Source: Rhytidiadelphus loreus (lineage: Eukaryota; Streptophyta; Bryopsida; Hypnales; Hylocomiaceae). Taken from it: a stretch of 64,000 nt of DNA. Under the pieces are notes generated by a model. It was not told the origin of the DNA and searched no databases. It worked only from the letters and a program-made list of their open reading frames with translations. The DNA lies in NCBI GenBank assembly GCA_947034895.1, contig OX344762.1, positions 498,501 to 562,500 on the forward strand, in the 5' to 3' direction. Shown in pieces: positions 55,901-64,000 of this stretch (position 1 is the stretch's first letter; each line of letters opens with the position of its first letter). Made by a program: the position numbers and the translations under genes.

Positions 55901-58900
55901 TGACTGCTGTAGTGTGATGTGGCCCAACCATTTTTTGCTCTTTAATTAATTATTAGGCAAAATTTTGTTGAAGTTGCTAAGAAGCTACAATATGTGGTTA
56001 GCAACTTGACATGATATTAATATAATCAGTGAAACAAGGTCTTTGGTTTGGCCTTAAGAAAATAAAAATTTGACTAATAAAAAAAGTATTGGTCTTCATG
56101 AAGGTGATAATATATTGTAATTCCTACAAAGTTAAATATTATATTTATTGGTGTAACAATAGTTGTAAATTGAGTTCAACAAATTAAATTGTTGATCCAT
56201 ATTTTAAAACTTGATTGAGATCATAAAATCTTTTTGAAATCACAAACAAGGTGTTTGGGGGCTTTTTAGGACACCAATTTGTCTAACAGTGTATGTGACT
56301 ATTTTATCAAAATCTAACTATCTCAAATTAGCATAGATTGAAATATTACTACATTGTACAAATTTTTTCTAAATTTTTTTTTTGTGGTGACCTTAATTAT
56401 TTAGGTGGCCCTAAATTTCCCCCTTCACTAACAGGAAAAATCAATGTAGTTTTGGTTATTAAAATTTTGTATACATATCAAATATCTAAACACAATAATT
56501 TGGACACACTAAAAGAAATAAAAGATTCTATGATTGAATATATGATTGAATATTTAGTGGTTTATAACATATATAATTGGTGCAAATTCAAGGACATCTA
56601 GTTGTTATGGATAAGTTGTATTTGAAAACCGAGTCATTTAGAACAAAGTTTTTTTTCTCATCTATTTGGCTTACATGGAACTTCATCAACTAAGTTTGTA
56701 TACATGAATGTGGACATGGCACATTATACCACCTTAGTACATCTACTCCAAAAATTGAAGATGAAAGTGCAAACTGATGTGGTCAACATTTATGACTATA
56801 TTGGTTAATGGTCAATGACTTGTGATTAGTATGCCATTGCAATGCAACTAGTGGTGTTATAAATTTCCATGACATAGCAAATTGTAGATTGTCTTTCAAA
56901 GACATGTGGTTGATTGGTTGATGTTTGTAAGCCCCAATTTGTCACTTGGGACTCAAAAAAATTCTTTCAATTTTACATCTTATTATTAAGTTTTATAGGT
57001 CAAAATTCCTAAGAAGATTGTTGAGGCATAATAGATGAAGTACTTACAACTGTAATATATTATCCATAAAAGCCTAGAGTACTTAAAAATAATACTCTAA
57101 TATTGTACTTGTACATAGGTCAAATGCCCTGAGTTAGCAAAAAATTCAAGTTGGTGGAATACATTGTAAATACCTTTCCAAACTATGACCAATGTCCAAA
57201 CCTAAGAGTGCATGTGACAAATCTTGGCTAAAATAGAATTTCATAGGTGTAATTTCCTTTAGGCTTAGATATACTTGTGAGAGATACAATTTAAATTACC
57301 AATCATTCTAGAACCCATGTAGAAGTCTAATTATCAACTTTACATATAAATAATTCAAGCATTACAAAGAGAAGAACATCTAAGGACTGAAATAGGTGTT
57401 TTGAGAATTAAAACGCACCAAGAGTCCAATGGTGCAATTAGTTCACCAAGATTCTACATCAATCATTTGAAAGATTTCCGAATCACCTAATTCTATAGAA
57501 GATAATAAATTGTAAGCCTCTTGGGAACAAGCGCAAAGTAATAATATGAGTCTACATTAGGTGTATAGAACCGTCTAGAAGTCAATTGTTGAATTTTGAA
57601 TTTTTTTGAGAAGCAGAAGTTTGGATTTCAAAAAATCATCTATTCAAATAAGCCTTGGTAAATTCTTAGAAAATAACCATGTTGTGGTACAATTTCCATA
57701 AAAGAAATTAGGATAGCATTTTGTGTGATAATAACATGACCCGATAAGTTTCAAGGCATTCCAACTCCAATAAGTACCAAAGCGTACAACACCAACTATT
57801 TACGACATATTTCAAACAAATTCAAGCCATTGACCGAAGCCCAGGGAGCATACAATATCCGAACAATAGCCAAAAATGAGTCTTTCTTACTCCTATAAAC
57901 CCTCTAAGCCTTCCAAACAAGTCAAAATCTTTGGAAAGTGCAAATTCCATCATCTAAGATTTTACAATTCTTTATTTTGGCAAGTTGCAACTATTATGAG
58001 TCTAAATTACTTGGAAATAGGGGTGGAGGGCTCATGATGCTAATTTGTCTCTTTTGAAGTCAATGGTACAATCCGTTTATCATTTGAAGCTTTTTTCCAA
58101 AAGTTAGAAATAAATTCAACAATAAATTTAACTTATTTTAGTAGTTAGTTAGTGGTTAATTCTAGAAAACTCATGGGGTTAAAAGAGAAGAGTGGGACTT
58201 TGGAAAATGTATAAAGGATCACCCCTTCTCTCCCTAAACCACCCTTTACTTATGTTTTGTGACTTTTGTCTCACCATTTGGGTCCATTCTAGTGGATTTT
58301 GGCCAATTTAGCCAATTTTGTCAATTTGTTTTTTTAGAGTCATTTTGTTGTCGTTTTCTAAGCTTGTTAAATTGAAGGACATTGGGGTCCCTTCAAACTT
58401 TGTTTTTATACCTTATTCTACATGTTTGTTGACTTTCTAATTATTTAATACTAATCATAGGAACCATCCCTACCGAATCCTTGCGATGTTGTTAGTGGGG
58501 ATACTCTAACTTGCTTGCATTTTGTTTACCAAATCTCACACAAATTTTAAAATGAGAATTCCCCTAGAGTTGTGGAATTGGAATTGTCATGGTTAACTTT
58601 GTTGTTTGTCACCTTGTAAATGTATGTGGAAGTCATTAGCTTGAATTTGTTGCTTTCTGTTTCCTCCCAAACCCTTTGTCATTATTCTCTACATATTTTT
58701 AAGGTAAACCAAAACTTTGAACCCAAGTATTATCTTCTTTTCATTCTACATCCAAAGCTTTATACTAACTCAATCAAATTCTAGTCTATGATTGTTTAGA
58801 GCTAGTGCATCATGAATCCTATGTATCCCCCCCCCCTTGCCTTAACCATTTGGAAACCAGTGATCTAACCCCAACAAAAAACCAAACCTCTTAGTCTCTA

Positions 58901-59600
58901 CTAATTGGAGGCCAATAGGTCCCAACCCTATCCAGCATGATTATATCTTCTAAATCTAAAGGGTGTAAACAATCAAGTAAGATACATAGCATGTATCAGT
59001 AGCAACCTCCAACTCTAGTTTAGTGAGATACTTGGCCCGATAAGCTATTTTGCACAAGACAAGTTGAAAGGGCCTAAGTAGAGCCAAAAAGTGTTAATAG
59101 CTTAGTAGGGGTTCAGAGAGTGTGAGCAACTCAACCAAGGGTCTAGAGAATGAAAGCAACCAAAAGGGACCAAAACTCAACCTTAAACTAAAACTAAATT
59201 GGTGAGAGTATAATAAAATGAGGGAAATGGAAGCAAAGGAAGTAGAATGTTAATATTCAATAAAAACTATAGTTATATTTAGAAGGTCTAATGACTTTTA
59301 GAACGGAATGGCTTCCTTCAAAAAAAAGAATACAAAATAAAATAGAATTGACTTCAAGAAATGAATTAAGTATGTCTTAGAAGAAACATTGACATTTTAG
59401 ACATCATCTTAGGTTGAATGTATGATTGGGTGGCTCATGGGTGACAATTCAAGAGTTCATGGGTATTCAAAGACTTATGACTAGTTGAGATGATAAATGG
59501 AGGGTTGGGGTAGCCTTAAATTCTGTTGCGTAGCTGCAAGAGCTTGAATTGGCGCAGTTGTGGGGCTTTAATTGGTCATTTACGGTTGATTTGGTGTCGT
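55901..59600. other. AT-rich sequence, no gene seen
   Basis: No coding frame with recognisable content, no RNA gene or structured repeat. A run of ten C at about 58829 is the only compositional oddity. Confidence 0.5.
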
Positions 59601-59679
59601 ACGCGTAATCTAATCATAGGTATCCTTAATACAACAAATGTGTTAAGATGACACAAATTATTGTCCCAGAAGATTCGAG

Positions 59680-60240
59680 ATGTTGTTTCAATCTTAGGTT
59701 TTGGGAGCTTGGATTTATCCAAAACTTGACACTCCGGAGTATGATCCGTTCTAACACACAAACTAGTTTCCGGAATTATTGCTTTCCGGAATCTAATCCA
59801 GATCCAATTTGATCCGGATTTCCAATCCAACTATCCAATACACTGGTTTTGGGTACCTCTGTTTTACCCTCAAAGGGTCCTCACTTGCTCTTTCCAAGGG
59901 GTAGGGAACATCACCACTCAAATTTAACAGATACAAATTCTATTCTAAAACAAAACACACACACACTTGAATAAAGTTAATTAGTTGAATAAGAAGGATA
60001 ATACCCTCACAACTTCTCGGATTGTTCACCCGGAAAGTAGGTCACATAAGGACACACAAAACCCTCTGTACTACAACGACAAATAGTTATCTTCTGGAAC
60101 TTGCTTTTGTCAGCTCTTGAGGTTGGCAAACCTTCCGGTGATTGAAAATATTCCTTCTGGCGGCTGTTGACTTCCGCACGGAACCGCTCTTCAAATTCTG
60201 GACTAGCTTCTGGACCACTTCCGGGTCCCCACCAGATCAT
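59680..60240 (-). mobile_element. CCGGA-rich element, fragment D (3' tail only)
   Basis: On the minus strand it matches the 3' non-coding part of copies A and C: TACCTCTGTTTTACCCTCAAAGGGTCCT is alignable with 18708-18735, and CCCTCACAACTTC and CTACAACGACAAATA with 18850-18930. No gag-like frame remains. Confidence 0.6.
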
Positions 60241-63200
60241 TGTTCTAGCAATTTAAAGGCACCACGCACAGCTCCTCACTTGCAAACTAAATTCATCCGT
60301 AGAGCACCCTTAGCCGTATCCGGATGCCAACAAATCTGGACTTCTCTCTTGCACACTCTTACTTACATACCCACACACAAGTAACCAATATGCGATACGC
60401 AAGAAAATGACTTCCAAAGTGTTCTCTTGGATGCTCCGATTGAATGACAAGAAAAATAATGACAGGCCACAAGCCGGCCGGCCCGCCCATTAAAAACCAA
60501 CAAAAAGTGATCAAATGGTCGAACACTAAACCCAGCCAACGGCCAATACAAAACCCGTCCAATGGCCAACTGATCGTTCCGGGAAAACTGAAAAGCCGTT
60601 AATCATCCTAAAAGTCTGGAACATCGAGCCCCACATCCAGAAAACCCACTTCGGAAACAAAAAGCTGAACTACCAAACTACCAATCCTAACTAGTCACCT
60701 AACCTTCCGGGCCTTCTTCGACAAGGTTCTGGCCTTCAGTGCTTGCACAGCCAGCTTTTGACGAGACTTTTTGGGAGTAGTCTTCGTTGTCTCTAGAAAA
60801 AACCTGCGTTTTTGTGATAGCAACAAAAAACACGTCATGTTTTCGCAGACACGAGGGTATCACAGAGTCAAAACACGGCATGCTTTCGAAGACAAGAGGA
60901 CATCATAGAATCTGAGCTAGTAGGCAGTAGAATTGTGGTGGATATTGTAGAGAACATGTGTATGTTAGTGGAAAAACGACACCATGATAAAAAAATTGGT
61001 ATGTTCTGGGAGACATCCTTGAAAACATAGTCATGTTTTTTGTAACGTCCAAAAAAACGTGACAGTTTCGCGTCAACAAAGATCAACGGTTTCACTGTGG
61101 ATAAATTTTTAGAAGTTATTGGGGAATGAGGTAAAACATTGACCTACTCTGAAAACCATAGGGGAAGGGCAGGTGCTCGGGAGCATTAGGAAAAACCCTC
61201 CCATGGATGGATGATGAAACAACTTTTCACTAATTTTCAGTTAGGACTTATAATGAAGCATGGAATTTGTTGGTGTGCCTTCTAAAAATAGTAGTATGTA
61301 TTCATGCACACATCATAACTACAAATACATTTAAGTGGTTTTGGATTTCATATGCAAATTAATGTGTGGTATGCTTCATTTTAGATTATGCAGTTCACAT
61401 TTATATCATATATTGGAAACTTTTTAGCAAATACGTGTTGTAAAAATTATGTTGAATTGATCAATTTTTAGCAAAAATAGAACATTTCTTTTCATTGGAT
61501 TCAAATTCTGTACTGCAGTTCTCCATTGTTGTTGCACTTGTGCAATGTGATTGCACAACTATTTTCGACCCTAAAATGCACCTTTATAGCTCATACTTGG
61601 GATATAAAGTCCTCTGCTAAATTCACAGACATAGCATACTGAGACAATGTCTAGAAATGTAAATCAATCTACCTTCAACATGTGCTATAATAGCACACCC
61701 TTTGCGCCAATGCATTCAACATGATTTTTTATTTCCAAATTTGAAAAGTGTGCATAAATATCACATTTAGATACTTGAACATGAATTATTTTTTTCTTTT
61801 TTTTCCTTTCATCCTAGAACTTGTAGAATTCATATATGAAATTTTGTTGTTTTTGCATGTTCCATTTTTTTTTCCACCACTTTTACTTAGACATTTTTGT
61901 ACATATACATTGTGAAATACAATTTAAAAAAATTGTATCCTTATTTAATTAAATTTTCTCAAATTACTTTGCTACAAGTCTTTGTATTCATTGCAATAGG
62001 ACGATTCTAAACCACTTCAGCCAGCATTCATTAGAACAACCCTTTACAATTGTATGAATTCACTAGAACCTAATTTGCAAAGGATTATGCATTTATACCT
62101 TCTACTCTTCATAGATGTAGTAGTTCCCCCTTCACATTTTGTTTTATCCTACTATTTTGTTCTCTTGTCTTTTGTTAATTGACATTATGCCATTACTATA
62201 TACTATAGTGTGTTGTTGTATGATTTACAATATGTAGAACAAAAAGTGTGTTCTCAATGATGGAATTCGTTGTGCTTCCTATACTAATAGTGGGTGTTTG
62301 TGTTGTTCTTGTAATGGTTATATGTCATTCACAAAGTACACATTTGTACAAAAGTTTGGATTTTGTCATGTACAAATTAGAATTTTGCATTACATGAATT
62401 TTCAATTTTACTGGATTCTGGCATTTTTCCCAAATAATTTCTTGCAACTTACTTGTGGAATTGAATTTTCTATAATATAATATTTTCTTGGACTTCTAAT
62501 GTCGCAAGACCTTCTTTCTATCAAATACCATTTGAAATTTCCATGCCCATTGTAAACTATCAAAAACTTTACAATTTGATATTTAGGCATATCTAACCAT
62601 AGGGGATGATTGCAAGCAACACCTTTCTTATTTTGCATCACATCCTATATGTTTTTTTGTTTTTTGGCCATAACTTTTGGTTCTGGCTCTAAATGACTCA
62701 ACATTTAAAAGTAAGGTATAAATGACTATTATACACCTTCATTCTTTTTGGGGGGAATTTTCAAAAATGTGTTATTTTCCACAAATAGTACCCACTTTAT
62801 GCCACACTTGCAAATTTGGGGATTTTGGTACCATTTAGTACTGTAGATAACAAATTTGGAGCAGGAATTTGGAGGTCACTATCTTCTAGTACACTTATAC
62901 CTATTGTCCAAACCCATTCTAATTTTTTTTTATTCTATGTAGTGTGGTGTAGTGTAGAAGTCTACAGAATAAGCTTTTTGCAACTTGCCTTTTGAAACAC
63001 GTAAGAAAATTATTTTGGTGTTTCTTTTGGTGAATGTGCATCTATATAGAGTTGTTATAAATAATCAATTATTTATTTATTATATTAATTGTATTCCTAT
63101 TTTTAAATAATTGAAACTTCAAAGTATCTATTTTCTTGAGATTTTACACTTTTTTGGTTCTCCTAGCCTTTTTCTTTGTTGTGTCGTTGCAAAAAGAATG
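60241..63200. other. Mixed sequence, no gene recognised
   Basis: 60241-61100 is GC-moderate with short unrecognised frames on both strands and some CCGG words, possibly further decayed parts of the CCGGA-rich family. From 61100 to 63200 it is AT-rich with no visible gene. Confidence 0.4.
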
Positions 63201-63906
63201 GTACTGGGTATTTGTCACTAGGGGAGTGCCAAAACTTTCTTTTGCAATAACTTTTGAAGTATGACTCGCATGAACTTGAAATTTTTATTCAAGATGTCTA
63301 TCTTGAGTGTAATCAAATCTCATATTTTTCAGAAATGAAGAAAAACATTGAATATTTCAAAATCAATTAAATCAATATGTAATGTTTTGAATTACAAGGG
63401 TTTTGAGTACTATTGAGTCCCGAAATTTAATGATCTAGAGCGGAAACTTCTATGGTCTATTCCCATATTAAGAAGTCATGTTTCTACCAACGGTAATTTA
63501 AAAATATTTTATTTTATTTGCTCTACGTTCATGCAAATAGGGTTCCCACACAATTCTTAACATTGAAGATGGTTTGAAGATCATTCTTTTGGTGAAATAT
63601 CTTCAGCAAGAAGACTTCCCAAATGTCCTATTTTTAGTTTTTTTGAAAATTACACTTCCTATTTTTTACAAATTAAAACGTCAAGTATGTATTTTCTTCA
63701 ACATTTCAGTTCATTTTTTTTTGTGAATAACCTTTGATCTCGATTTTTTGAAGTCTGAAATTTTGGTAATATGCTAATTTTAGTGTTATACTAATTATCT
63801 TTATTTTATTTTTTTAAATTTGTATACAAAAGCCCATAGTACTGGGAGTACCAGCCAAGAGCAAGCCTAAGTGGAACCAAAACGGACACTCTTTCTTGCA
63901 ACAACC
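63200..63906 (+). mobile_element. Diverged relative of the GGTGATTGC element
   Basis: Aligns with 1480-1900 in the same orientation: ACTTGAAATTTTTATT followed by AATCAAATCTCATATTTTTC, GGTCTATTCCCATATTAAGA, and TGCAAATAGGGTTCCCACAC. The right end CTTTCTTGCAACAACC resembles the inverted terminus of the 726-bp MITE. No coding potential. Confidence 0.6.
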
Positions 63907-64000
63907 TTGGTGGATTCTTTTATCTTAAAGGTGTGTACATTAGTCAAAATTATAATAAATTTAATAAATTATTTCTTTCCTTTGAAAGGGTTCTATAAAA

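Overview
The window is nuclear DNA of a streptophyte (a land plant or a close algal relative). The main evidence is a seven-exon, single-domain arogenate dehydrogenase of plant type with a long N-terminal extension (37448-40844, minus). A plant SUVR-type SET-domain fragment and a CACTA-type MITE with a 3-bp target duplication agree with this. I cannot name the species. Overall base composition is AT-rich; only the gag-like elements and the first exon of the dehydrogenase gene are clearly GC-richer.

Layout. 1.4-3.4 kb: left part of a DNA transposon with a GGTGATTGC-type end and about 22 copies of a near-palindrome GACAAATTGTC. 3.4-6.3 kb (+), 14.3-17.9 kb (+), 18.5-21.1 kb (-) and a tail fragment at 59.6-60.2 kb (-): a family of CCGGA-rich elements, three with a decayed roughly 550-600-codon gag-like frame and no reverse transcriptase or integrase. 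7.7-11.4 kb: a transposase pseudogene in two exons with a 1001-bp intron, followed by a CTATAG-rich flank. 13.5-14.3 kb: the SET fragment. 21.1-22.8 kb: a second copy of the same transposase, split by a 726-bp MITE. 23.0-25.7 kb: a 2.7-kb foldback element with about 1-kb arms and a 71-bp tandem repeat. 25.9-29.5 kb: a two-exon zinc-finger-like gene with two nonsense codons. 30-33 kb: unassigned sequence. 33.1-35.9 kb: a 592-bp short-TIR element and a Tc1-like element whose transposase is broken by the CACTA MITE. 37.4-40.8 kb: the one convincing functional gene. 41-64 kb: mostly AT-rich decayed repeats, including another palindrome (42.5-43.6 kb), a tripartite repeat family with six copies (45-56 kb), a long inverted repeat (51.7-54.8 kb) and arrays of GC-rich hairpins in AT-rich sequence.

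The arogenate dehydrogenase would make tyrosine from arogenate in the plastid. Nearly all the rest is mobile DNA at different stages of decay, inserted into one another; several insertions can be proved because removing the insert and one target copy restores a reading frame. Broken frames are mostly interrupted by TAG, often where a relative has Gln or Trp. That is what C-to-T decay of methylated CAG and similar sites would give.

The most unusual observations are the SET-domain fragment between transposon sequences, the gag-only CCGGA-rich family, the GTAC-rich introns of two unrelated decayed genes, the subterminal palindrome arrays, the Tc1 element of a type I associate with fungi, and the tripartite repeat family.
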